Below the pieces are notes generated by a model. That model did not search any database and was not told the origin of the DNA. It saw only the letters and a program-made list of their open reading frames with translations. A stretch of 64,000 nucleotides of DNA, from positions 248,001 to 312,000 of the forward strand of contig NZ_FOKK01000001.1 in NCBI RefSeq assembly GCF_900112005.1, given 5' to 3'. Numbering within the stretch: position 1 is the stretch's first letter; each line of letters opens with the position of its first letter. This document shows, one piece after another, positions 53,664-61,883 of the stretch. Source of the DNA: Algoriphagus aquimarinus. Lineage in GTDB: Bacteria; Bacteroidota; Bacteroidia; Cytophagales; Cyclobacteriaceae. The position numbers were made by a program, and so were the translations under genes.

Positions 53664-55337
53664 CTAATTTTGAGTGGTTTTTAGACCTGTTTTTGGAGCT
53701 GCTCTTATGACCTGATCTACCAAAGTCCATCCACCTCGTATGGTTATATTCTTATTTCCAGTTTCGGGATCTATGTAATTGAATACTCTTTCTGCATATC
53801 GCTTTTCTTCGAAATTGGCCGGATCCCATCGTTTATTGCCATTTACATCCTCTATGACACGAATTTGGTAATTGCCTGCTTCTATTAAGTTAAAAGCGAA
53901 TTTATTTCCCGTTTCTATGTAGGCTTCTCTCTTAGGTTCTCCTTTACTGTCCAAGAGCTGAATGATAAATGGCGCTTCTGCCCCTTCTATAGTCCCTTCT
54001 ATAGCATCTGCCAGTGTTTCTTTTTTCAATTTCTTGTAAATAGCTGAAATAGCCACATCATTGAATTGCCCTTCAACATCGATAAAAGTAGAATCAGTGG
54101 CCTTCAAAGTGAATGATTCGAATAGTATTGAATCTGGTATGCTAAGGTTAATTTCCAGTACATCTCTTCTTAAAGAGTCTTTGAAACTTAACATTTCAGG
54201 GGTTATAGGTATAAATGAAGCTGTATCGTACGCTAGGTAAAGGGAATCGTACTTAATGGTTTTAAGTGGCTTATTGAATATTAATTCTACTGGGAGCTTT
54301 TGATAAAAGCTTTTACCAGAATTAGGTATTACTGTTAGTTTTTCAAGCTTTCTATCTGATTCTTCGAATTTTGCCCAAATAAGGGAGTCAACTTGGTACC
54401 CTACAGAATCTATTAAATTGATTTTGAATGCTAAACTATCGGCAATAGGATTTCCTGAATATAGATTTATTCTTTTGTCTCCAAGAGTATAGAATATTTC
54501 ACTGCCTAATTTCTCATTTTGTAAAGAGATTTCTACGGGAGTTTTATTTAGAACAATGGTGTAGTTTGATCCTAAAGGAGAAGATCTAAGTAAACGAATT
54601 GGATTTTGGTCGCCTTTAGATAGGTTGAATTGTATGCCGTCGATATTTTGGTCAATAGTTATTGTGTCTTTTATGAAATCATATGATTCTGATTTGTATT
54701 CTGCCTTCAAACTATTGTTATCGTCTTGCCATGCATAGGCTAAATATTTACCGGCTTTGATATTGGTGATGTTGAATTTTCCCATTGTATCGACTTGCGT
54801 CAAATAATATGGAGCAGCTAAAAAAACGTTTGTCGTATCATCTATGGAATATAGACCAACGATAGCATCTTCTAATTTGTCATTTCTTCCTGGAAAATAG
54901 GTATTGACTTTTCCTGAGAATTTGAGACTATCAATGTTGCTTCCTGTAGAAAAAACCAACTTTAAATTTTCTGTTGGATTTCCTTCCGAGAGATCTGTAA
55001 TTGATTTTTGAAAGTTGAACACGTAAGTGGTACTATCTTCTAATTCCTGGTTTAGATCAATAATTAGGATGTTTTTCAGTGCCGTGAATATTACCTCATC
55101 CTTATTAATTCGTGGAGTAATCAGGATGTTTTTAGTGGCGTTATCTAGTTTAATATATTCATCGAAAACAATGGTAATTTTCTCAGGCTTGATGTTCAAG
55201 CTTTGATCTTTTGGGGTCATCTCCATTACTTTTGGAGGATCCTCATCTCTTGGCCCACCCATAGGTGTACTTTGTTTAGCACAAGAAAAAGCTAGTATGC
55301 TTATAACTAAAAGTATGATTAGGTTAGTATATCTCAC
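53664..55337 (-). CDS. Lipoprotein with Ig-like (Big_5) domain
   Basis: The 557-residue protein has a lipoprotein signal (lipobox FSCA, Cys19), the Bacteroidota motif GGPRDEDPPKV (about 27-37), and a Big_5 Ig-like domain (about 36-135; PKDQSLNIKPEKITIVFDEY). The remainder is a series of beta-sandwich-like stretches, ending with a carboxypeptidase-regulatory-like segment (IRVIEDVNGNKRWDP, about 495-509). Such proteins are conserved next to housekeeping genes in Bacteroidota; the role is unknown, perhaps envelope assembly. The start is GTG (55337), overlapping the stop of the methyltransferase gene (GTGA). Confidence 0.85.
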   Translation of the reverse strand: MRYTNLIILLVISILAFSCAKQSTPMGGPRDEDPPKVMEMTPKDQSLNIKPEKITIVFDEYIKLDNATKNILITPRINKDEVIFTALKNILIIDLNQELEDSTTYVFNFQKSITDLSEGNPTENLKLVFSTGSNIDSLKFSGKVNTYFPGRNDKLEDAIVGLYSIDDTTNVFLAAPYYLTQVDTMGKFNITNIKAGKYLAYAWQDDNNSLKAEYKSESYDFIKDTITIDQNIDGIQFNLSKGDQNPIRLLRSSPLGSNYTIVLNKTPVEISLQNEKLGSEIFYTLGDKRINLYSGNPIADSLAFKINLIDSVGYQVDSLIWAKFEESDRKLEKLTVIPNSGKSFYQKLPVELIFNKPLKTIKYDSLYLAYDTASFIPITPEMLSFKDSLRRDVLEINLSIPDSILFESFTLKATDSTFIDVEGQFNDVAISAIYKKLKKETLADAIEGTIEGAEAPFIIQLLDSKGEPKREAYIETGNKFAFNLIEAGNYQIRVIEDVNGNKRWDPANFEEKRYAERVFNYIDPETGNKNITIRGGWTLVDQVIRAAPKTGLKTTQN

Positions 55338-56230
55338 TTCTTTTTGAAAACGAATAAGTTACTTGAATGATTTCCTGTTGTTTTTGCAGCTTCTTTATTT
55401 GACTTTCTTCCGGCTGATATTGCCTTCCAATATTTTCGAATTATTGATTGCTTTGGATCTGCATAACCTTCTGACAAGAGAGATACGTAATAGCTGTCGA
55501 AGTTCATAGGAAGCTCTTTCACCAAGTGCAAATCAAAGATCTCACCAAAGCTTTCTATTGCTTGATGGTTGAAATGGTAAAGGTGTCTTGGGACATCCCA
55601 ACCTGCCCAGCTAGTACCATACTTTATAGCATCATAACTTACTGGATTAGGGACGGCTATTAGTATATAACCATCTGATTTTAAGAGTTTTAGGAGTGTT
55701 TTAACAGTCTTTCTTAGAGAATGAATATGTTCTAATACATGGTAGAGAGTAATAACATCGTAAGAACCCTTTGGTATGTCATTTACAGATTGATATACTT
55801 TCTCATTCACTTTTGAATTAGCCAAATTCCGTGCTTTCTCATTAGGTTCTATTCCTGTTACTTTCCAGCCACTCTCATTTGCCTTGGTTAGTAATTCACC
55901 AGTTCCACAGCCATAGTCTAAATATTTGCCTCTGCTTGGCTTTAATTGATTAAGAAGTTTTACTTTTTGAGATACTGCATAGTTTCTTACTTGCTGGTAA
56001 ACAAATTGAGTTACGTTTTTTGCTTTATCATCGTGAGAGAAATATTCTGGGAAATCGTAATAAGGAGCAATAGTTTCCTCTGTTGGTCTTGGGTTGGTAA
56101 ATTTCAAACCACAGTCTGTACAATTACAAATTATGAATGACTCTTGGCTTACAGCATAATCTTTTATTTCCTGTGAATTAAGAAATAGTCCACTCTTGCA
56201 AAGTGGACATTTAGTAAGTCTTTCAAGCAT
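55334..56230 (-). CDS. Class I methyltransferase with N-terminal zinc site
   Basis: The 298-residue protein begins with a small zinc-binding segment, CPLC (8-11) and CNCTDC (35-40), then KFTNPRPTEE. This is followed by a class I SAM methyltransferase (motif I YLDYGCGTGELL about 102-113; TGIEPNE; YHVLEHIHSL). It belongs to the Methyltransf_23 type often used on polyketide-like or sugar substrates. I place the start at ATG 56230, which follows the stop of mnmG directly (TAAAATG); a TTG four codons earlier is less likely. It overlaps the next gene by 4 bases. Confidence 0.85.
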   Translation of the reverse strand: MLERLTKCPLCKSGLFLNSQEIKDYAVSQESFIICNCTDCGLKFTNPRPTEETIAPYYDFPEYFSHDDKAKNVTQFVYQQVRNYAVSQKVKLLNQLKPSRGKYLDYGCGTGELLTKANESGWKVTGIEPNEKARNLANSKVNEKVYQSVNDIPKGSYDVITLYHVLEHIHSLRKTVKTLLKLLKSDGYILIAVPNPVSYDAIKYGTSWAGWDVPRHLYHFNHQAIESFGEIFDLHLVKELPMNFDSYYVSLLSEGYADPKQSIIRKYWKAISAGRKSNKEAAKTTGNHSSNLFVFKKK

Positions 56231-56231
56231 T

Positions 56232-58097
56232 TTATCTTCCAAGGTAGACGGTGATTATTGATAAGTCTGCGGGTGTCACTCCAGATATTCTTGAAGCTTG
56301 ACCCATCGTCTCAGGTCTTACTTTATTCAGTTTTTGTTTTCCTTCAGCCGAAAGTGCAGGAATAGCTATGTAGTCAAATTTCAATGGAATTTTGAAGTTT
56401 TCCATATTGCTTAGTTTATCTACCATCTGCTGTTCTTTCTCTATGTAGCTGTCATATTTTATTTGGATTTCAGCTTGTTCTAAAACTTCAGTTGGGTATT
56501 TGGATAGATATGCATCAATTTCAGTATTGAAGGTTTTTAATATCTGTAGACCAATTTGCGGTCTTTTCAATAATTTCTCAGCAGATATTTTTTCCTTAAT
56601 AGTAGATGAACCTATTTCTTCAAGACCTTCATTTACACTTTCTGGTGAAAATTTCTTTTGTTTTAGATCATTGATGAGTTTAGCAGTTTCTTCTTTCTTA
56701 GTGTTCATTTTAGCTAAACGTTCATCGGAAGCCAATCCAATATCAAAACCTTTTTGAGTTAATCTTAGGTCTGCATTATCTTGACGAAGTAGAAGTCTGA
56801 ACTCAGCTCTTGAGGTAAACATTCTATATGGCTCTTCTGTACCTTTATTTATCAAATCATCAATTAATACACCAATATATGCATCTGATCTTTTCAATAA
56901 GAAAGGATCTTTTTCTTGTGCTTTTAGACTTGCATTAATTCCAGCTACTAGCCCTTGACAAGCCGCCTCTTCGTATCCGGTAGTTCCATTTATCTGTCCA
57001 GCGAAATATAGGTTTTCCATCAATTGAGTCTCTAATGTGAGTTTCAATTGAGTTGGTGGGAAAAAGTCATACTCTATGGCATATCCTGGACGGAACATTT
57101 TGGCATTCTCAAACCCAGCTATTTTTCTTATGGCTTTATATTGTACATCTTCTGGAAGTGATGTAGAAAAGCCATTTATATACATCTCTACCGTATTCCA
57201 TCCTTCTGGTTCTACAAATATCTGATGCCTGTCTCTCTCTGCAAACCGGTTGATCTTATCTTCAATAGAAGGACAATACCTCGGTCCAAGACCTTGTATT
57301 CTTCCATTAAACATGGGAGATCTATCGAAACCTTCTTCCAATGTGGAATGGACTTTTTTATTTGTATAAGTTATCCAACAAGTTCGTTGCTCTTTTAGAG
57401 CTGTGGTAGAATCTGAATAGCTAAATTTTTCCGGATTCTCATCGCCATATTGGACTTCCATTTTGGAGTAATCTAGACTTCTTCCATCTACTCTGGGTGG
57501 AGTTCCAGTCTTCATCCTTCCTGACTCAAAGCCTAGCTCTACCAGTTGTTCGGTAATTCCTCTTGCTGCAGCTTCACCAGTTCTTCCTCCTCCGAATTGC
57601 TTTTCGCCAATATGTATAAGGCCATTTAAAAAGGTACCGTTTGTTAGCACTACGCTTTTACCTAGTATTTCTAATCCTATACTTGTTCTGACGCCTTTCA
57701 ACTCTCCATTTTTCACTACAAGACCAGTGATCATTTCTTGCCAGAAATCCACATTAGGCGTTTGTTCTAGAGCTAATCTCCACTCCTCAGCAAACATCAT
57801 CCGGTCATTCTGAGATCTTGGAGACCACATAGCAGGTCCTTTGGATCGGTTTAGCATTCTAAACTGAATCATGGATTTGTCGGAAATAATACCTGACATA
57901 CCTCCAAGTGCATCTATTTCTCTAACTATTTGCCCCTTTGCCACCCCTCCCATTGCTGGGTTGCAAGACATTTGAGCAATCGTATTCATGTTCATAGTAC
58001 ATAATAGCACCTTGGAGCCCATGCGTGCTGCAGCGTGTGCGGCTTCGCATCCTGCATGCCCTGCTCCTACTACTATGACATCGTATATTGGAAACAT
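56232..58097 (-). CDS. mnmG: tRNA uridine-5-carboxymethylaminomethyl modification enzyme
   Basis: The 621-residue FAD-dependent enzyme works with MnmE to modify U34 of tRNAs. The FAD site is VVGAGHAGCEAAHAAARMG (9-27). The family signatures GGMSGIISDKSMIQFRMLNRS (about 67-87) and the downstream GMKTGTPPR-like step GRMKTGTPPRVDG are present, and the C-terminal helical domain ends PADLSIITVYLGR. mnmG (gidA) commonly borders oriC in bacteria, which agrees with the DnaA-box cluster 2.6 kb away. Its 80-base upstream region holds two parS sites. Confidence 0.97.
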   Translation of the reverse strand: MFPIYDVIVVGAGHAGCEAAHAAARMGSKVLLCTMNMNTIAQMSCNPAMGGVAKGQIVREIDALGGMSGIISDKSMIQFRMLNRSKGPAMWSPRSQNDRMMFAEEWRLALEQTPNVDFWQEMITGLVVKNGELKGVRTSIGLEILGKSVVLTNGTFLNGLIHIGEKQFGGGRTGEAAARGITEQLVELGFESGRMKTGTPPRVDGRSLDYSKMEVQYGDENPEKFSYSDSTTALKEQRTCWITYTNKKVHSTLEEGFDRSPMFNGRIQGLGPRYCPSIEDKINRFAERDRHQIFVEPEGWNTVEMYINGFSTSLPEDVQYKAIRKIAGFENAKMFRPGYAIEYDFFPPTQLKLTLETQLMENLYFAGQINGTTGYEEAACQGLVAGINASLKAQEKDPFLLKRSDAYIGVLIDDLINKGTEEPYRMFTSRAEFRLLLRQDNADLRLTQKGFDIGLASDERLAKMNTKKEETAKLINDLKQKKFSPESVNEGLEEIGSSTIKEKISAEKLLKRPQIGLQILKTFNTEIDAYLSKYPTEVLEQAEIQIKYDSYIEKEQQMVDKLSNMENFKIPLKFDYIAIPALSAEGKQKLNKVRPETMGQASRISGVTPADLSIITVYLGR

Positions 58098-58116
58098 CGT
58101 ATCCTTTTATGTTTAC

Positions 58117-58132
58117 TGTTCCACGTGAAACA
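58117..58132 (+). promoter_or_regulatory. parS site 1 (ParB binding)
   Basis: TGTTCCACGTGAAACA is identical to the canonical bacterial parS sequence, with 16 of 16 positions. ParB/Spo0J binds it to organise and segregate the newly copied origin. It lies between mnmG and ybeY and about 4.6 kb from the DnaA-box cluster. Confidence 0.95.
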
Positions 58133-58160
58133 CTTGTGCAATTATAACTTATTGCTTAAC

Positions 58161-58176
58161 TGTTTCACGTGGAACG
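58161..58176 (-). promoter_or_regulatory. parS site 2 (ParB binding)
   Basis: TGTTTCACGTGGAACG, read on the opposite strand as CGTTCCACGTGAAACA, matches parS at 15 of 16 positions. The two sites are inverted, 44 bases centre to centre, which gives a symmetric ParB loading point in the mnmG-ybeY gap. Confidence 0.92.
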
Positions 58177-58177
58177 T

Positions 58178-58603
58178 TTATAACTCTTCGAATAATTTTA
58201 TCGCAAATTCCTCTTTACTTCTCATCAGACTTGTCTCTTCATTTGATTTGTCTTTGTAACCTAACAAGTGAAATAGACCGTGACTGATGACTCTGCTTAG
58301 TTCCTTTTCTTCCTCCACCTTTAAGGTTTCAGAGTTTTCCTTGACTCGTTCTATACTTATAAAGATATCTCCCTCTATTATTCCTTCATCTTCAGAATTG
58401 TCAAAAGTGATAATATCTGTATAAGTGTCATGATCTAAATACTCTACATTAATACTTAGGAGATATTCATCAGAGCAAAAAACGTAATTAAGCTCTGATA
58501 TCTTGTGATTTTCTGCCTCAGCTAGTTTTTTTAGCCAAACCTTCCTTTTTCTCTTTTCTTTAAGGGAAAATGTTACTTCTTCTGTAAAGAAATTAATTGG
58601 CAT
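58178..58603 (-). CDS. ybeY: rRNA maturation RNase YbeY-type protein
   Basis: The 141-residue protein is a YbeY-type metalloendoribonuclease involved in 16S rRNA 3'-end maturation and ribosome quality control. The strand pair YLDHDTYTDIITFDN (55-69) and the zinc helix SHGLFHLLGYKDKSNEE are the family core. The canonical site is HGxLHLxGYDH; here His108 and His112 are kept, but the third ligand position reads Lys117-Asp118 instead of Asp-His. That variant is frequent in Bacteroidota, where Asp or an exchanged residue completes the site. The start (ATG 58603) is 3 bases from the end of the following kinase-like gene. Confidence 0.9.
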   Translation of the reverse strand: MPINFFTEEVTFSLKEKRKRKVWLKKLAEAENHKISELNYVFCSDEYLLSINVEYLDHDTYTDIITFDNSEDEGIIEGDIFISIERVKENSETLKVEEEKELSRVISHGLFHLLGYKDKSNEETSLMRSKEEFAIKLFEEL

Positions 58604-58606
58604 AGC

Positions 58607-59011
58607 TTAATTCATGTAAAATGATAGAACTGTTTTTGTGCCATTCTCTTCAAATTTGACATCATCAGAAAGATGCTTTATTAGGAAAATTCCCCTACCA
58701 CCTATTTTTTCAATGTTTTCGGGTGCTGTAGGATCTTTCAGTAAATTGTAATCAAATCCTTCTCCTTCATCCTGAATAGTGAATAAAAGTAACTCCTCTT
58801 CAAGTGTCAATTCTAAATGAACCAATTTGTTTTTGTCACCTTGGTTCCCGTGAATTATTGCATTACTAATGCATTCTGTCACTGAGATCATAATGTTACC
58901 ATAGATATCATCATTGATCTCAAAGTTTTCACGAGCATTGTCGATGAAACTTTCAATTATTTTTATATTCTCAATAAGAGAAGGAATAGAAATTTTTATG
59001 GTTTTCATCAT
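58607..59011 (-). CDS. Anti-sigma/RsbW-like ATP-binding protein (HATPase)
   Basis: The 134-residue protein is a stand-alone GHKL ATPase domain: N-box ECISNAIIHGNQG, G1-box DEGEGFDYNLL and GGRGIFLIKHLSD. This matches the RsbW/SpoIIAB anti-sigma-factor family, in which ATP is used to bind a sigma factor or phosphorylate an STAS protein. No partner STAS or sigma gene is in the window. The frame begins with TTG at 59023, but ATG at 59011 is preferred. It is adjacent to ybeY (3 bases) and could be co-transcribed with it. Confidence 0.85.
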   Translation of the reverse strand: MMKTIKISIPSLIENIKIIESFIDNARENFEINDDIYGNIMISVTECISNAIIHGNQGDKNKLVHLELTLEEELLLFTIQDEGEGFDYNLLKDPTAPENIEKIGGRGIFLIKHLSDDVKFEENGTKTVLSFYMN

Positions 59012-59042
59012 AATTGTTTTCAATGAGTAGTATCTACCTATT

Positions 59043-59807
59043 TTATTCGACTTCGATTAGAATTGGACAGTGATCGGAATGTTTTGCGTCTGCTAGTATG
59101 ATGGAGCTTTTTAAGCGATCTTCCATTGATGCGGTGGCCATATGGTAATCAATCCTCCAACCTAAATTTTTTGCTCGAGAGTTTGCTCTGTAGCTCCACC
59201 AGGTATAATTATCTGGTTGATCGTTGAATTTCCTGAAACTATCTACAAATCCAGATTCAGTAAATTTATCCATCCAAGCTCTCTCTTCTGGCAAAAATCC
59301 TGAGGTGTTTTTATTAGTTTTTGGATTATGTATATCTATTGCCTTATGACAGATATTGTAATCTCCACTTAGTATAAAATTTGGATTGCTTTTTCTCAAA
59401 TCTTGAGTGTATCCGTATATATCGTCTAAGAATTCATATTTGAATGATTGACGAATGTCCCCAGTTGTGCCTGAAGGAAAATAAGCCGTTAGAAATGAAA
59501 AGTCTTCGAAATCTACTTGGAGAAGCCTGCCTTCTTCATCATATTTTGAATAATCCATGCCATGTTTCAGTGATTTTGGCTTGATTTTAGTCAAAATTGC
59601 TACTCCACTATACCCTTTTTTGAAAGCAGGGTACCAGTATACTTCATATCCTAAATCCTGAAAAATAGTAGCATCTATTTGATCTAAATTTGCTTTAACC
59701 TCTTGTAAACCAATTACATCTGGATTTACCTGTTTAAGCCAATCTATAAATCCTTTGTTCATTGCGGCACGGATGCCATTCACGTTATACGATACTATTT
59801 TCACCAT
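59043..59807 (-). CDS. xth: Exodeoxyribonuclease III
   Basis: The 254-residue enzyme is an AP endonuclease/3'-5' exonuclease of base-excision repair. All catalytic elements are visible: SYNVNGIRAAMNKGF (5-19; Asn7), the LQEVKA strand (Glu35), Tyr near YWYPAFKKGYSGVAI, GDYNICHKAID (Asp-Asn), and the terminal AKHSDHCPILIE (Asp-His). Length is normal. Its end is 32 bases from the start of the RsbW-like gene; the neighbour on the other side begins 1 base away. Confidence 0.95.
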   Translation of the reverse strand: MVKIVSYNVNGIRAAMNKGFIDWLKQVNPDVIGLQEVKANLDQIDATIFQDLGYEVYWYPAFKKGYSGVAILTKIKPKSLKHGMDYSKYDEEGRLLQVDFEDFSFLTAYFPSGTTGDIRQSFKYEFLDDIYGYTQDLRKSNPNFILSGDYNICHKAIDIHNPKTNKNTSGFLPEERAWMDKFTESGFVDSFRKFNDQPDNYTWWSYRANSRAKNLGWRIDYHMATASMEDRLKSSIILADAKHSDHCPILIEVE

Positions 59808-60170
59808 TTATTCAATTACTATTTCGTACTCCTTTTCAAAATATTCTAAAACCTGGATCTTCAAAAGCTTCTCTTGATCTAAAAGATCAAAATGAGGAAG
59901 ATCTTTCGTTAATTTCCAATGAGGCCAACCATCCTGATCTACATGGTCAAGTTCATAGAATCCATCATAGCTCAATACCTTACAAACTGCTATGTGCATC
60001 AAGTCTTGTTTCTGTTCCTTACTAAATATCTTGTTTCCTTGACCAAGTTCTTGAACACCAATAAGAAAGAGTACGCCATTTAAGTCCGCAGGTTTTTTTC
60101 CTATGGTTTCTTTAAGGCCTTCTAATAGTTTAGACCAACGTTTTTCTAATTCTAGATCGCGTTTAAACAT
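59808..60170 (-). CDS. Conserved protein of unknown function
   Basis: The 120-residue protein is hydrophilic and has no signal peptide or membrane segment. Conserved-looking parts are NGVLFLIGVQELG (about 31-43), a region with HIAVCKVLSYDGFYEL (about 59-74) and DQDGWPHW (about 78-85). I do not recognise a domain. Its stop is 1 base before the xth start codon, so the two genes are almost certainly co-transcribed; this may point to a nucleic-acid role, but it is only a guess from position. Confidence 0.7.
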   Translation of the reverse strand: MFKRDLELEKRWSKLLEGLKETIGKKPADLNGVLFLIGVQELGQGNKIFSKEQKQDLMHIAVCKVLSYDGFYELDHVDQDGWPHWKLTKDLPHFDLLDQEKLLKIQVLEYFEKEYEIVIE

Positions 60171-60176
60171 TATAAT

Positions 60177-60518
60177 CTATTGATTTTCAAGTGTTTCCCA
60201 GTATTCTGCAGCTCTTCTTAGGTGCGGAATGACTATTGTTCCTCCTATCAAGGTAGCTATAGAAAATACTTCAAAGACCTGTTCTTTAGTTAGTCCAGCT
60301 TCATATGATTTTCCTAAATGATACTTAATGCAGTCATCGCATCTTAATACCATGGAGCACGCTAGACCGATCATTTCTTTAGACTTTATATCTATGGTCC
60401 CTTCAGCATATGCATTGGTATCAAGATTAAATATACGCTTGATTACTTTATTGTCTGCAGCCAAAATCTTATCATTCATCTGACTGCGGTACTCGTTGAA
60501 TTCCTCTATGAGATTCAT
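60177..60518 (-). CDS. Carboxymuconolactone decarboxylase / AhpD-like protein
   Basis: The 113-residue protein belongs to the AhpD-like superfamily. The redox-active motif CDDC (60-63) is followed by His67 (IKYHLG), as in peroxidase-type members. The C-terminal helical part with VFEVFSIATLIGGTIV is typical. AhpD reduces a peroxiredoxin system; other members are decarboxylases. The CxxC-xxx-H arrangement favours a thiol-redox function. It is the first gene of the minus-strand run and is divergent from comF, with an 81-base gap. Confidence 0.9.
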   Translation of the reverse strand: MNLIEEFNEYRSQMNDKILAADNKVIKRIFNLDTNAYAEGTIDIKSKEMIGLACSMVLRCDDCIKYHLGKSYEAGLTKEQVFEVFSIATLIGGTIVIPHLRRAAEYWETLENQ

Positions 60519-60599
60519 TAACTTAACTGTTTAGGAAAGAATTAAGTAGCAAATATACCACTATTTGCCCTTGGCAGATATGAACAAGCCTTTTTCACA

Positions 60600-61292
60600 A
60601 TGCGTTTATTTTTTGTAAAAGATTTTTTGGATTTAGTATTTCCGCGGAATTGTCTTCTGTGCGGTAGGTCTCTGTATGACCATGAAAATAACTTGTGTAC
60701 AATTTGCAAAGGCACGCTTCCCATCACTAGTTATCATTTAAGACCGATTGATAATGATTTATGTGACAAAGTGAAGGGTCTAAGTACTGTAGGAATGGTG
60801 ATGGCTTATTTGAAATTTACTAAAGGCGGAAATAGCCAAAAGCTACTACATCAGTTGAAATATAGAAATAAGCCACAATTAGCTAAAGAATTAGGATCTA
60901 TGTATGGTAAAATTCTCAGCGATACTGGTTTCGATAAATCCTGGGATATGATAGTTCCTGTTCCTCTGCATCCGCTGAAACAAAGTCGCAGAGGCTATAA
61001 TCAGAGTGAGCAATTTGGACTAGGCCTTAGTCAGAGTTTATCTGTGAAATTGGAAAATGCCTTAATCAGAGGGAAATTTACCGAAACACAAACTCAAAAA
61101 TCCCGACTTCAAAGGATGGATAATATGGATGAGGTATTTCAAATCTCACCTTACGCTTCTATTTCAGATAAATCTATTCTGCTTGTAGATGACGTGATGA
61201 CTACAGGTGCTACTTTGTGTGCTTGTGCCAATGTGCTTTTGGCGAACGGTGCAAAAAATGTAGATTTGGTAACCATCGCAGCAGGAGGATAA
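60600..61292 (+). CDS. comF: ComF-family phosphoribosyltransferase-like protein
   Basis: The 230-residue protein has an N-terminal zinc finger (CLLC 18-21, CTIC 33-36), and a C-terminal phosphoribosyltransferase domain whose PRPP loop is ILLVDDVMTTGATL (193-206). ComF is a natural-competence protein in several bacteria; its exact biochemical role is unresolved. This is the first plus-strand gene after the long minus-strand run. A DinB-like gene begins 5 bases after its stop. Confidence 0.93.
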   Translation: MRLFFVKDFLDLVFPRNCLLCGRSLYDHENNLCTICKGTLPITSYHLRPIDNDLCDKVKGLSTVGMVMAYLKFTKGGNSQKLLHQLKYRNKPQLAKELGSMYGKILSDTGFDKSWDMIVPVPLHPLKQSRRGYNQSEQFGLGLSQSLSVKLENALIRGKFTETQTQKSRLQRMDNMDEVFQISPYASISDKSILLVDDVMTTGATLCACANVLLANGAKNVDLVTIAAGG

Positions 61293-61297
61293 ACAGT

Positions 61298-61831
61298 ATG
61301 ATTGATATAGAGCTATTAAAATACCCAATTGGCAAATTTCTGAAGCCTGAGCATATCTCGGAGCAAAATCTCAAAGAAGCTAGTGCTTATCTTCGTTTGT
61401 TTCCACAGTATTTGGAAGAAACAGTAAAAGAATTTGCAGAGGAGCAATTAAATACTCCTTATCGCCCTGGTGGATGGACTGTCGGAGAAGTGATCCATCA
61501 TCTGTCAGATAGCCATATGAATGCATTGACACGCTTTAAATTGGCGCTTACAGAGGATAATCCCACCATCAAGCCTTACGATGAAGCTGCCTGGGCCCAA
61601 ATGCCTGATTATGCCTTACCAATTGACATATCACTTACTTTAATTGCAGGAATTCACTTGAAATGGGCTGTTATACTGGAAAGCATGACTCCATCAGATT
61701 TTCAAAAGACCTATTTTCACCCAGAATCTCAAATTTCGGTGCCTTTATCAGAGGTTACACTTATGTATCAATGGCATTCCCAGCATCATTTGGCCCATAT
61801 TCAGCATTTGATCATTCGGGAGAAGTGGTGA
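61298..61831 (+). CDS. DinB/YfiT-like putative metal-dependent hydrolase
   Basis: The 177-residue protein is of the DinB four-helix-bundle superfamily (YfiT/BstA type). Putative metal ligands are His67 (EVIHHLSDSHM) and His160/His164 (WHSQHHLAHIQHLI). YfiT-type members in other phyla transfer low-molecular-weight thiols to substrates. A longer frame starts at 61217 inside comF, but the ATG at 61298 has the expected N-terminus, LKYPIGKF. It lies 5 bases after comF. Confidence 0.88.
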   Translation: MIDIELLKYPIGKFLKPEHISEQNLKEASAYLRLFPQYLEETVKEFAEEQLNTPYRPGGWTVGEVIHHLSDSHMNALTRFKLALTEDNPTIKPYDEAAWAQMPDYALPIDISLTLIAGIHLKWAVILESMTPSDFQKTYFHPESQISVPLSEVTLMYQWHSQHHLAHIQHLIIREKW

Positions 61832-61883
61832 AGGCATTTCAATTAGGAAGTGGCATTTTGGACGCTAGCCTATATTTTGAAAT

